Positions 10,201-20,468 of a stretch of DNA of 64,000 bases are shown here, piece after piece. Positions within the stretch are counted from its first letter, which is position 1. Each line of letters opens with the position of its first letter. The notes beneath the pieces are model-generated. The model did no database searches and was not told where the DNA came from. It saw only the letters and a program-made list of their open reading frames with translations. The DNA lies in assembly GCA_001630475.1 (NCBI GenBank), contig KV419420.1, positions 143,024 through 207,023 on the forward strand, read 5' to 3'. Source of the DNA: Sistotremastrum niveocremeum HHB9708 (Eukaryota > Basidiomycota > Agaricomycetes > Sistotremastrales > Sistotremastraceae). The position numbers and the translations under genes are program-made.

Positions 10201-11564
10201 CCCTTATGTTCTTCCCACTCCATTGATGCCAGCGGTGGTTCCTCCCCCTGGCTCGAATGACGCACCCCCTTTGGAGCCTTCAGATGCGAACGACGCCTCA
10301 GATCCTGTGGAGGAAGAAGAGTCCGGTCCTCCCCAAGTCGATGAAGCTGTCGAAGTCATTCCCGGCAGAGCCCCGCCGAAGACTCCCGTACTCGATAAAT
10401 TTGAGCTGGCGGAGATATGGCGTGATCTGAAGAGAGTAATCAAACCATCATGGGTCGCCGCTCTTCCCTCTGATCTGGGCCAGCCGCGTCATGGGAAGCT
10501 CAAATCTGATCAATGGCGTACTGCCGCGACTATATTTCTGCCTGTCACACTCATTCGACGCTGGGGCAAGTTGGGCGACTCGGTGGAGGAAACGCGAAAG
10601 AAAGCGATGCTCGATAATACCATGCACCTCATCAACGCGATCATCATTGCGACGGCCGACAAAACTTCACGCAAGCACGCCGAACGGTATACTTTCCATA
10701 TCCAAAAATATCTAGAAGGATATCAGACACTGTACCCTGGACGATTATTACTTCCGTCCCACCATGCTGCCCTACATTTGGGCGAGTTCTTGACTCAGTT
10801 TGGACCTGTCCGTGCTTGGTGGACGTTTCCCTTCGAACGTCTCATTGGATCGCTTCAAAACATGCACACCAATGAGAAACTAGGTATTGTTTCTGTCTCT
10901 ATCTTCGACTTCGTTATTGACTCAAACCCTTCCAGGTGAATTGGAGGGAACCATGACATCTACATTCATCATGTCGTCCAATATGCGCAATATTCTTTCA
11001 AACCCTCGCATTCCTCCTGTTCTTCAGCATTGTCGGAGAATGTTCGACACCATGATCAATCGAAGTCATAGAAATACCATGTTAACGGAGATTCTGAATG
11101 ACGTCGATAACCATTCGGACGGCGTCTCGGCGACTCTTGACCTTGACACGGCCAAGGCGCTCCTCGGCGACACAGTGAACAACTCGAGGCTTCCTCGCGT
11201 TCTGACGTTCCGGCGCGTTGAGAAGAGTACTCGTGTTTTTACAACTTCGCGTGCCAATGCAGGGGATAGTCTGGTCTGGGTCCCTGGTGCTGGAAGAGGA
11301 TCACCCGCTTCTATCTGCGAGATCTTCACGCAGGTTGATGATGCAGCTCAGGAGACTTACGTTTCCTTCAAACGTTATTTGCCAGCTCATGCATCGCAAA
11401 CGCAGAAATATGCTTACGAGGAATATCCCATATTTGGCGCTGAAGTTTGGTCGTCGGAACTATCCAGCTCTCTGGAGGTTCTTCCACTGCGTAAAATAAT
11501 TTCACACTGCGCATGTACTCCCTTAGACGATGGTTCATCTGTATTCGTGCCTCTATTTCGATAA
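7300..11564 (+). pseudogene. Tnp2-type (CACTA/EnSpm-like) transposase, broken by a MITE
   Basis: The gene starts at ATG 7300 (MPPRKRTVRWRRCFCVKAGC), with an N-terminal Cys-rich segment (CFCVKAGC) followed by TYDRH. An intron lies at about 7985-8035. The central part has FNPNHNMISGKSIACGIISL, CLNLPPQIRYKTENMYLAGI and PLVCDMPGARKAAGF...YFCYRCKL. These match the Transposase_21 (Tnp2) family, including its Cys-rich knuckle. After the MITE at 9121-9629 it continues FTVIDPMHTLFLNLVQNHF, and after an intron IKPSWVAALPSDLG, KSDQWRTAATIFLPVTLIRR and PSHHAALHLGEFLTQFGPV. Unspliced across the MITE, the frame stops at 9121-9123; without the MITE it reads through, giving roughly 1,200 aa. The protein would cut and paste its own element. 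The copy is therefore probably inactive but young. Confidence 0.8.
9121..9629. mobile_element. hAT-like MITE inserted in the transposase gene
   Basis: The target duplication TTCAAAAC is at 9113-9120 and 9630-9637. The ends are TAGTGTTCCAAGGTCCAG and its near-perfect inverse (reversed right end TAGTGTTCCGAGGTCCAG). Subterminal repeats (CCGGTTGC, CAGTTGCC, GACCGG) resemble those of the 6272-6839 element. The core near 9290-9450 is AT-rich with no ORF of note. Removing element plus one target copy restores the transposase frame (...RIDVQN then WPRRTGSE...). Confidence 0.9.
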
Positions 11565-12022
11565 TATAGCTCCTCATAGATCTCCGAATGTGCTTTCATT
11601 GCGAACGACATCGCTCAGTGACCGTGACGTCACAACCCCAACGAATTCGTCAGTTCTCCAGCGCGCGACGGCCCAAGCTAGAAACCGACCATCATCGATC
11701 ATGGTCATCGCTCGGATCACCAGGAAGGTCGTGATCAATAGCTTGTTGCCAGAGACTCTTTTTGTGATACATCGGGTCTCTCCCATGTAGCACCTTATTG
11801 TCTGACTGTGCGATGGCGCACAATAAGCTCGTCCTGCCCAAAAACCCAATTCAACGCGTTTGACCGTACCATCACCCTCCTCCGTTCTTTTCTGCGAAAA
11901 GAACTTTTTATCTTCTGCCTCTTTGCTCTCTCTATCTTCCATCTTTTCTGTGAAAAGACTTTGCTTTATCTTTTTCTCCACCCCCAATCCTTATCTACAC
12001 CGCTCTCTACATCCATTTTGAC
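11565..12022. other. Promoter region of WD-like paralog C
   Basis: This stretch separates the transposase stop from the paralog C start. It carries a full palindromic CRE, TGACGTCA, at 11625-11632. A pyrimidine-rich tract (about 11870-12015) lies immediately before the ATG, typical of basidiomycete core promoters and leaders. Confidence 0.45.
11625..11632. promoter_or_regulatory. Palindromic CRE (TGACGTCA)
   Basis: An exact CREB/ATF consensus about 390 bp upstream of the paralog C start. Whether it serves paralog C or belongs to the flank of the transposon is not known. Confidence 0.35.
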
Positions 12023-13713
12023 ATGAATTACGCACTCGCGAAGCGACTTACTGGGCACTCTGCCACCGTCAACTGTTTTGCATTCGATTCTCAAGGCCAG
12101 CTTATGGCTAGCGGTGGTGGGTCTATATATTCACTTACAAAATTCATGTCGGCTGATGTCAACCCAGGCGATGATCAACGGGTAATCATCTGGTCTATGG
12201 ATAAGCTCGTCAAATTCCAAGAAATATCCAATGATTCTTGGGGTCAAATAACATGCCTTCAGTGGCTCGGAGAAGAGTCTTCGGCGTCCAAGACCCTTTG
12301 TTTTGGATGCGGGAGGGGACTGATCCATCTGTATCACCAGACTGTCCCAGGGGTACGATCTCAACCTCGATTCTATGTTCATCATTTTCACCGTCCTTTC
12401 AGGAGAAGTTCACGGAACGATGCACTATCCCTTACCAGGCGCGGACAAGCATCGAGGCCATGGCTTACGATACTCAGGGCAGACGGTTGGTGGTCGCAAC
12501 AGCACATGGAGACATTGGCCTATGGCTGGTTCCCAAGGGAGGAGGTACTCATCATTCTCTGTCCTTGCATCCTCGATTGCTCACTCGCCTTCAGGTGCCC
12601 CATCCCAGTCATGGAATGCGTCGCTGTTCGGCACCGACGCAGTGGTGCGTGGCCTAGTCTTCGATGAGGATCAGTCATCAGTGGATGTGTTCTGTACGGA
12701 AACGGGAACCATGTACGTCACTCTCGATTGTCCTTCTTCATCAACTAATGTTGATCACAGCCACACATTCGATATCGAGACTGGTACTCAATCATCGACG
12801 CCATACCGAATTGCTGAAAGTCGAATGTACGTCTCTCGTTCTGTCGTTAAGCCATCATTAACTGAGTATCAGTGGGAGCATCTGTCATGCACCGACGAAG
12901 CGTTACGTCCTCATCGACAACTTAGGCGATGGTTGTTCGATGTATCACTACACCAAGACGAAATTGGAGTTGGTTCGCTCTTTCGATGTAATCAGGAAGG
13001 GCAAACTCTTTCCCTTCAAAGCTGTCTTCGCCGAATCTGCCACTTTAGCCGTTTCCGGCAGTGACCATGGAAAGGTGTACATCTTCGACGCCACCACGTC
13101 CCGCCTGACTCAAGTCCTTTGCCACGGAAAGGCTTCGGTGCAGACTGTCGGTTCTTTCTCGTACTCTGATCAGCATCTCATTGTGAGCGGAGAGAATGGA
13201 TCGAACGCCACCATATGCGTCTATAAGCGTTCACTGGTAAGCTCATGTGTCAAATGCGTCGACAAGTTCTCTCATATCGTGTTCTCAGTCGCGTACGCCT
13301 GCACAGTTACAAACACTCCTGCTCATGATCATCACTGCAGTGATATCGGGGTTTGTGTTGCTTATCTTGCTTTCAACAATTGATATCCCTGGCCCGGTCG
13401 AAAAGGTATGTCGGATTCCCTTTTGTCATTATCATGCCTTGATGCTTACTCTGGTTAGACTTGGAATGCCATGCCCTCCTTTTCCTCTCTAACCAGTTTT
13501 CGCTCGATGGCCACGGTTCAGGTTCCTCACGTCAGCGAATCGCCTGGGTCAACCGTTCCCACTTTGGATGCTGGCCCAAAATTCGTCGATAACCTAGAAA
13601 GTCTCGATGCTCTGGACGATATTGATGGAGCTGACGACCTTGACGACCTTGACGACATTGACGATCTCGATACAATTAATCAAGGCTCACAACCTCTTTG
13701 CCTTGTCCCATAA
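12023..13713 (+). CDS. WD-repeat-like protein with membrane span and acidic tail (paralog C)
   Basis: The start is ATG 12023 (MNYALAKRLTGHSATVNCFA). LTGHSATV and, after a short intron, GDDQRVIIWSMDKLVKFQE form clear WD-type blades. Further blades include DSWGQITCLQWL, FGCGRGLIHLYHQT, AYDTQGRRLVVATAHGDIGL, VRGLVFDEDQSSVDVF, VSGSDHGKVYIFDATT and YSDQHLIVSGEN. A hydrophobic span (LLLMIITAVISGFVLLILLS) comes late in the protein. The last exon adds a tail absent from paralogs A and B, with a DD(L/I)DD repeat (DDLDDLDDIDDLD) before the stop. Exon order and blade motifs match A and B. The protein is likely membrane-anchored, with the acidic tail on the other side from the propeller. Function unknown. 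Confidence 0.75.
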
Positions 13714-14394
13714 GTCTGCTATATTTCTCTTACTATGGACTTTATATACCAAATGTTATATCTACACTTCTATATCACTTCTATCTCGTATGCCATATTT
13801 TGTTTCAAATACAATCAGCCACACTTGGATTGGTATCCATAAATATATGTTGTTTTCATGCAATCACTTGTGTGTAGAAATGCCTTGAGATCGTGTCGTA
13901 CCATCCTCGCCGGCTTGTTCTCCTCGCGTCGTCAACACGACACGCTAACAACAACAACAACAAACACACGCCTGGTCCTGTCCTCGTTGATCGTCGATTG
14001 ACCAAGACGCTAAACGATCACAGCTCACTTCCGATCCTTTCCATCTCCAACGGAGGTTCAACTGTCGAACACTGCTTGGGTTTCTCCCGCAGAAATCGAA
14101 GTTGTGCCTTCTGTGTCTCAGCTCGCGCCCGCAACGATGGCGAAAATGCCAGCCTAGTGATTGTCTTATTGTCCATAGCTCAAACCTGCTGGCGATCCTC
14201 GCAACCGGAACAAGATTCGCGTGTTGACTCTTGTCCCGCGCCCATGGCAATCGCATAGAATCGAAGGCTTGGTGACTAGTCTAATTGTTGTTGAGAACAA
14301 TAATGAGGAATGGTATGTAACGCCGAAGTCTCTCTGCCTCTCTATCAAAATCTTTCTCTAACACTGTCTCTTACACCAGCATATTACAATCAAA
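13714..14394. other. Intergenic stretch
   Basis: This holds the 3' flank of paralog C and the 5' flank of the gene starting at 14395. A short (ACA)n tract lies near 13948-13967. I see no gene. Confidence 0.4.
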
Positions 14395-15124
14395 ATGTCC
14401 AACTCCAACAACCAGAACCCGTCGGTCAATCATCCTCTGGCAGGAAATGCGCAAGAGCCGCTGGTCGGATCTTCTCATCAGGACATCGGTGCTCAACACG
14501 ATGAACCACAGAGTCATGCTCACCCTAAGGTATGCACATATATCCTCTCGTTGTCGTGTTCTGACCACTCTTCAGGGAGTTCTTCTGACCCGAGCCAGCG
14601 TCAAGCATGCTGCAGGCGATCAGCGGAAACGAGGGGCAACGTTGTTCTCAAACATTCGAGCTGGTGGTACCCGTGCTTTGCAGCGAATTCATGGCTATAC
14701 GTCGGGTGCCACGGATCCTCCGGGAGCGGCGACCCTTCGAGACCTTCGAGAGTTCGTCGAACGACTCAGCGGCGAATCTCAACCCACTAATCCTCCTGAC
14801 CCTCCACTCGTTAACCCCCCCGAAGAGCTGGCCTCCCCCGTCAATCGAGACATCCCGCCTCGTGGTTTCTCCCAGGCGTCGTCTCCGACCACCAATCCCC
14901 ATCACCTCCCCGTACAAACACAAGCTACTTCGCAGCATGTGGATGACGGCTCCGCTTTGGCAGCAGGTCTCAATGAAGAACACATGACATCCGCTTCTGC
15001 TCAACAAGTCGAACCGACACGTGCTCCAGTGGATGTCCATGCATTCGGTGCAGTCGGCGCACCCACTGCGAGCCTCATAAGCCCACAGTCACACGGCTCT
15101 CGCAATCCGACTTCTCCTCATTCT

Positions 15125-15560
15125 GAGGCCAATCCTCATCTGCAATCTCTCATAGCCCCTCTCCCTGTCGAGACTCAATCATCTCGACCTCACGAGAATG
15201 AGCCATCGCCCCTTTTTCGTAATTTCACTCCCGTCGACTCCAATCCTCATCTTCAATCTCTCATAGCCCCTCTCGCCGTTCATACTCAAACCCCTCAAGT
15301 CATTGAGACGGAGCCAACTCGCCCTCTTCACGAGTCCACTCCCATCGAGTCCAACCCTCAACAATCTCTAATAACCCCTCTCCCTGCTGAAGCCCATTCG
15401 TCTCGATCTCTTGAGATTGAGTCAGTTCGCCTTTCTCGCGATTCCATTTCTAGCGGTGAATCCAGTTCACATACCCGATCTCCTACCCCTCCTTTGCATG
15501 CCGAGACTCAACCTATGGAGGTCGAGCATGTCCCTCCTGAACCGCAGTCTATCAATGCTG
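15125..15560 (+). repeat. Four degenerate tandem ~37-aa coding repeats
   Basis: Successive units begin NPHLQSLIAPLPVETQSS, SNPHLQSLIAPLAVHTQ, SNPQQSLITPLPAEAHSS and SSSHTRSPTPPLHAETQ, spaced about 111 bp. They lie in the disordered N-terminal part of the 14395 gene. A second, shorter duplication (SSG...PDDG) lies near 16087-16190. Confidence 0.7.
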
Positions 15561-16740
15561 AGCAATCCTTGTCCATCCCGACAAGTGAGCCTACATCAGC
15601 TACCCCCTTTTCTGCTCAGGAACCCTCTCTACCCGCAGTAGACGTCGTCACACCTCCTATCCAGCCTGCGTCTTCACTCGGGCTGAGCCATCTCGATCGC
15701 ACAAATCCGCACGAAGCTATTCCCCAAGCTCATGGCCTCGCTTCTCCTCTCATGCACGAGACCCAGATGCCACCTCAGATTGTGACTACGGACGTCGTCG
15801 ACCCTAATGTTCCTCGTGCAGAGGCCATCGTTCCAGTCAACGTGAACTCGATGTCGACTGACACTAACGCAGTTTCCCTCATCCACGAAGCCCCATCCGC
15901 CTCGAGGAATTCTCATTCCGACATCCATGATTCACCTAGGATAATGCCGGGAGCCATATCAGAAGAGGACGATAACGAGCACGATGACAGTGATGTAGAA
16001 GAAGAGATGGATACGGGAGCGGATCCCCAGAATGTCACGACCTTGGTATGTGAGCCAGACACCGATGAACCGATGAATCCACCCGATGCCTCATCTGGGT
16101 CTGCTCCCGATGACGGTGTCGCTCTTCATCTTTCGGTTGCGTTTGCCCAGGAACCAGCCTCATCTGGGTTGTCTCCCGATGACGGTATGGGTCTGCCTGG
16201 CTCCGCCTCGTCTGCGCCACCGGTTTCGGATTCAAATCAGGTCACGGATGCTACTTCATCCTCCCCGCCGAAGACAAAGGTACTTCATTACCATAACTTC
16301 TAACTCTTCTCTAACATATCTTAGAGCATTCACCCAAACCCGCTCGTCAATGCCATCCCCGAGCATACTCCTTATGATCCTGTTCGGCCTCCGCAGACCT
16401 TTTCCCATCCTCGAGCAGGGGGTGGGACGAACCCTGCCCGTCCTATGTTTCTTGTGAGTCGGAACATTCTGTTTGTAACATGGTCTATGTCCTCATGCAC
16501 TGCCGTTAGACTCAAGATGTTGCTATGAATTCAGCGTCTGCACCATCACCCGCCGACGTTCACTCGTCCCCACAGTCTACCACCCCGCATGCCCACACAT
16601 CTTCTACTGCCGAACAACCTACTTCTGCGACACCCACGCCTGCTCCCTCGAGCACGATGGGCATTGATTCCGATATTCAGAAGGAATCTCAATTCACTCA
16701 GATCCAGAGGCAGATGAACAAGATCGAGGCTACTCAAGAT

Positions 16741-17090
16741 TAAGGTTTAACACGAGTCCATACTTGCCATACCTGGGTACCTGTGGCAGGTACCTCCCTG
16801 CTTTTTTTAGGGCCTGAGCTCATACTTGCCTCCAAAAAANNNNNNNNNNNNNNNNNNNNNNNNNNNNNNNNNNNNNNNNNNNNNNNNNNNNNNNNNNNNN
16901 NNNNNNNNNNNNNNNNNNNNNNNNNNNNNNNNNNNNNNNNNNNNNNNNNNNNNNNNNNNNNNNNNNNNNNNNNNNNNNNNNNNNNNNNNNNNNNTTGATA
17001 CTTGGTACTTGCCCCTTGCTTAGTAAGCAGGTACCTTGCCAGGTATACCTGCGGGTACCTGTTTTTTGCCTGGACTCGTGTTAAACCTTA
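16741..17090. mobile_element. hAT-like MITE with assembly gap, in the 14395 gene
   Basis: The target duplication CTCAAGAT is at 16733-16740 and 17091-17098. Terminal repeats TAAGGTTTAACACGAGTCC are inverted at the other end. Subterminal GGTACCTG / CAGGTACC motifs occur on both sides. Removing the element rejoins ...KIEATQD to AVVVLLSDQ in frame; with it, the frame ends at the TAA formed by its first bases. Confidence 0.9.
16840..16994. other. Assembly gap (155 N)
   Basis: A run of N inside the MITE at 16741-17090. Confidence 0.95.
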
Positions 17091-17248
17091 CTCAAGATGC
17101 TGTTGTCGTACTTCTGAGCGACCAACCGAAGCGGCGAAGGCGTGATCGTGTTCAGAAAGAACAGGACGCGGGTGGTCGGGATAGTGATGCCGACTCGCCG
17201 AACGAGCTGGGTCAGGTTCCTAGAGGCATCTATAAGAAGCTGAAACGA

Positions 17249-17346
17249 CATCAGAAAAAATTAGAGCTCCTATTTCAACTCTGGAGTACTCTAGAGTACT
17301 CAAAAAGACTCCAGAGTTGAAATAGGAGCTCTAATTTTTCCTGATG
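17249..17346. mobile_element. 98-bp palindromic foldback element
   Basis: Two 39-bp arms with one mismatch surround a 20-bp loop, starting CATCAGAAAAAATTAG and ending CTAATTTTTCCTGATG. The flanking 2-bp direct repeat is GA (17247-17248 and 17347-17348). Removal rejoins KKLKR to GGPRGALLVKYQ in frame in the 14395 gene. It shares its terminal consensus with the three 88-bp elements in the copia region but has different inner arms. Confidence 0.8.
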
Positions 17347-18002
17347 GAGGGGGTCCCCGCGGAGCTCTCTTGGTGAAATATCAGGAGGTAGTCCGTACAC
17401 GAATGGCGCAGGGACTCGGCATCATACACAAGAAATCTATCCCCCTTGCAGCTCACGTCTGGGATCTCGAAGCCGAGATAATGCCCAATGATCCCGTTAT
17501 CCATAAGTTCACTGCGGGTCAGAGGTTCAAACTAGATTGGCGTAAGACCATCAAGGAGAGCAAGTTCAACCAGTCAGTCTGTGATCGCTTTTGCGAAAAC
17601 ATTCTACAGGAAATCACAACGGGAAATGTCGGGGCCATCTCTAAAAACCTTGCGCTCAAGAACCTTATTGCCGTCGTCGACGTCTTCAAGCGCAGGTACG
17701 ATCAATGGCGAACTGAGCATGCTCATTGGATCCGCACTATCAAGGAGCCTGAGCTCGACATCGACAACCTGGAGCATCTTCAGAAGATTTCCTTGACTCA
17801 TGACCTAGCAAGAGCAAAGCGGAAAGCAATTCTAACACGTAAGAACCAACGCAAAGTCAAGGTTCGTCTTCTTCCTCTATCATCTCGTCGTTTTCTCAAA
17901 TTCGCACAGCTCTGCGCGCATCGCAAACAAATCCTCGAGTCTTTGATCGAACAGAAAACTCCGGAGGAGAATTCATATCGGTGGCTTCTGAGTGTCGTAG
18001 AG

Positions 18003-18301
18003 TAAGGATAGCAACGAGTATATACTCGTGGACTCAGGTACCTGTGCACAGGTACCTGCAGTTTTTTTTCAGGCCGTGGACTCGTATCTGCCTCTGATTT
18101 TGGGCCAAAATGCTGGACTCGTACTCAGGTACCCGCGAGTCCCTCTGCCAAAAAACACAGGTACCTGCCCACGGGTACCTGTATTTTCAAAAAATTTCCC
18201 AGAGCGGGCTGTATCTGGACTCGTGTTTGCTTAGTAAGCAGGTACCTGTACTTGAGTACCCACGAGTACCTGTATTTTTGCGGTATTCGTTGCTATCCCT
18301 A
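18003..18301. mobile_element. hAT-like MITE, 299 bp, complete
   Basis: The target duplication TCGTAGAG is at 17995-18002 and 18302-18309. The ends are TAAGGATAGCAACGAGTAT and, reversed, TAGGGATAGCAACGAATAC. The interior is packed with CAGGTACCTG-type palindromes and GGACTCGT motifs. Removal rejoins LLSVVE to ELGNKGVSSDES in frame. An almost identical copy in the opposite orientation lies at 60099-60397. Confidence 0.9.
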
Positions 18302-18675
18302 TCGTAGAGGAATTGGGGAATAAAGGCGTGAGCTCGGATGAGAGTGACCGGGACGAGAAAACACATCAGTCTATCTACAGAGTCAAGACCTTTCGCTGGC
18401 GACACCCCGCTCTTACGGCGTACCTCGACGGAGTGGATGACGACCGACGCTGGACCAATGATGAACGTCAGCGTAAGCCTGGTGCTGGGTTCCGCGACCG
18501 TCGACGCACAGGGAATACCAGCTTGACACCTGCAGTCGGTGGAATGCATTCAGAAATCTACTCTCCAGATTACCTCCAGCATCTCCCACCCGCCGAAAGA
18601 GCGTACTTGGCCCCGAAGTTACCTCGTCCTATGCCGGAATTGCAACCTATTCTTGCGGCCAGACGGGAACTCTGA

Positions 18676-20468
18676 AATGGCCATAAACTGATATATATGT
18701 AAGTGCGATGACGCTGTTTTTCTTCGTAACCGACTAACAAGTTTCTTGCAGGTGAATCGTCGCCTAACGTACTCTGTTATCGTGAGTGAGATCCCTGCGT
18801 ATCACTCTGGATACCATTCTAATGACTTGTCACAGAGGATTCTGTTCCGTACAATATATTAGCCTTGTGAGTAATACTGCTTTTCTATTTGTATACGGCG
18901 CTAACCAACTCGTCGCAGCTGTAATCCAATATGTACAATCTATGCTTGCGTGATTTCTCTTCGCCTTACGATTTTCTTGTGTGACACGTGACATTTTGCC
19001 TCGGCGCAGGACCGAAGACGTGCCGGTCTGCCGACCATAGTGGGATCGTCAGAGGCTGGTCACGCTCCGGGGACGGGACCGTCGCAGGATGGATTTTCGG
19101 GCCTTGGAAACTTTGGGTTTCTCCCGAGTTTTCTTGGACCGTGGAATTTTGAGTAGTCGAGGCTTGGAAACTTGAACTTTCTGGCGGATTTGCGGTGGCG
19201 GGAAATCTTGCCGGAAATTTTGAGTGATCACTGATTTTCCAGGGCCGGTAGAGATGGTGGGAATTCTGAGTTTTCGTGAGATTTCGAGAGGGTGGAAATT
19301 TGGAGGATAGTTCGTGTTTCTGTGGCTGGAAAACTTGATGATGATTTTGAGTGTCTCGTGATTTTCCGGAGGCTGGAAATTTGGTGATGATCCCGGGTTT
19401 GTCGGGCTGGATCAGACGATGAATAGTTCGGCTTTCAGCCGAATTCCCAGGACCGGATGCCTTTGGCTTTCCGGGGCCGAGATACTTGAAGGATATATTG
19501 AGTATGTAAATCAGTTTTTCGGACCGGATCACCTCGGGTTTCAATTTTATTTGTCGGAGATGGAAAGTGTATCGATCATTTCAAATATCTAAATACAGTT
19601 TTCCGTCGATTTCCAGCCCCTTGAAAATGGCAGCCGCCCGCAGTGTCATCATCCCATGACTTCCTTCTCTCGCACCGACAAGCAAGTACTGACCTCATCT
19701 CACATGCTCTCTTCTAAACAGTCATTCAACTATCCTAATCCATCGCAGAGCATGTGTTCCTGTCATGGAAAATGTGGATCAGATCCTCGATCCTCGGTCT
19801 CGAAATCGGAAATCGGAAGACGTCAAAATCGGACGACGGAAATCGGAAGGACCCTACCCATTTCCGGAACCGAATTTCGCTTCTTCTGCCATCTACCAAT
19901 CTTAGCCCCCCGATTTCGATGAGACTTTTCGTGCCTGACGATCGTTTCATTTCCCATTTTATCTAACGATGCTCTTTTTGATTTTTCGCTGGATCAAATC
20001 GCAGGATATTTGGCCGTGGATATTTCTCAGTCCGGATAGTTACACGCTCTCAAACTTTGAGGGATGTTCCCGTATTAAATCACACGCAGTGCAAGGACTA
20101 CATGTCCCGTAAAACAGGCCGCTCTCTCCGGTTCCTGGGTTGTTCTGCTTCGAACTTCGACCGGAAGCCGTCGCGGTATCCAGGCACATTACTGGCAACT
20201 GTAAATCAAGCCTGAAAGTCTAGGCCTTGATATTTACTGAGGCAATAATCTGAATAATTGATCGCTACCTTTCGCTTACGGAGTCCGGACGGGACGGCGG
20301 GGAGATATATTTACTGAGCTACGATGAAAAAAGGTCCGCGTGTGGTTCCCAACATATTGATATTGGTAGTACAAGGGAACAAAATTGGAATATTGACTTG
20401 GACGGATGACTTGTGATTCGGAAAACAGGAACATTATATCATCACCGAGTGATAGCAACCACCACCTC
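18676..20468. other. Intergenic stretch with degenerate tandem repeat
   Basis: About 1.8 kb with no supported gene. It contains the degenerate tandem array listed separately. A second short stretch near 19800-19860 has AAATCGGAA repeated several times. Confidence 0.4.
19080..19420. repeat. Degenerate tandem repeat array
   Basis: The motif GG(C/G)TGGAAA(A/T)(T/C)TTG recurs every 35-45 bp, with a larger period near 81 bp. On the minus strand this spells loosely repeated KFPxS...TQNxHH segments, which creates a long but probably non-coding open frame (18966-19544). Confidence 0.55.

Larger units (their letters stand above)
14395..18675 (+). pseudogene. Long Pro/Ser-rich protein gene interrupted by three small elements
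   Basis: The gene starts MSNSNNQNPSVNHPLAGN, with an intron at 14531-14574. About 550 residues of low-complexity Pro/Ser/Thr sequence follow, with four ~37-aa repeats and an acidic patch (SEEDDNEHDDSDVEEEMD). Short introns follow. The C-terminal part is more ordered: QMNKIEATQD, SDQPKRRRRDRVQ, VVRTRMAQGLGI, GVSSDESDRDEKT, IYRVKTFRWRHPALTAYLD and FRDRRRTGNTSLTPA. A 'SSDES...YRV...WR' unit recurs, from memory, in unnamed agaricomycete proteins. MITEs at 16741-17090 and 18003-18301 and a palindrome at 17249-17346 each introduce a stop or shift. Removing each one restores the same frame through to the TGA at 18673-18675. It could be a host gene or the second gene of a large transposon. No function is assigned. 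Confidence 0.65.

Noticed and set aside
7300-11564. Assignment of the transposase to the KDZ group
   Set aside because: The visible motifs (ISGKSxxCGxISLxCLNLPP, CDxPxARKxxGF, SHHAALHLG) fit the Tnp2/Transposase_21 family better than Kyakuja-Dileera-Zisupton; terminal repeats that would settle it were not found.
17249-17346. Palindrome considered as an intron or transcription terminator
   Set aside because: The ends are not GT-AG. Identical structures occur elsewhere in both orientations with 2-bp flanking repeats, so a mobile element fits better.
18966-19544. 192-codon minus-strand open frame
   Set aside because: It coincides with a degenerate tandem repeat and has no domain, splice pattern or start context to support a gene.
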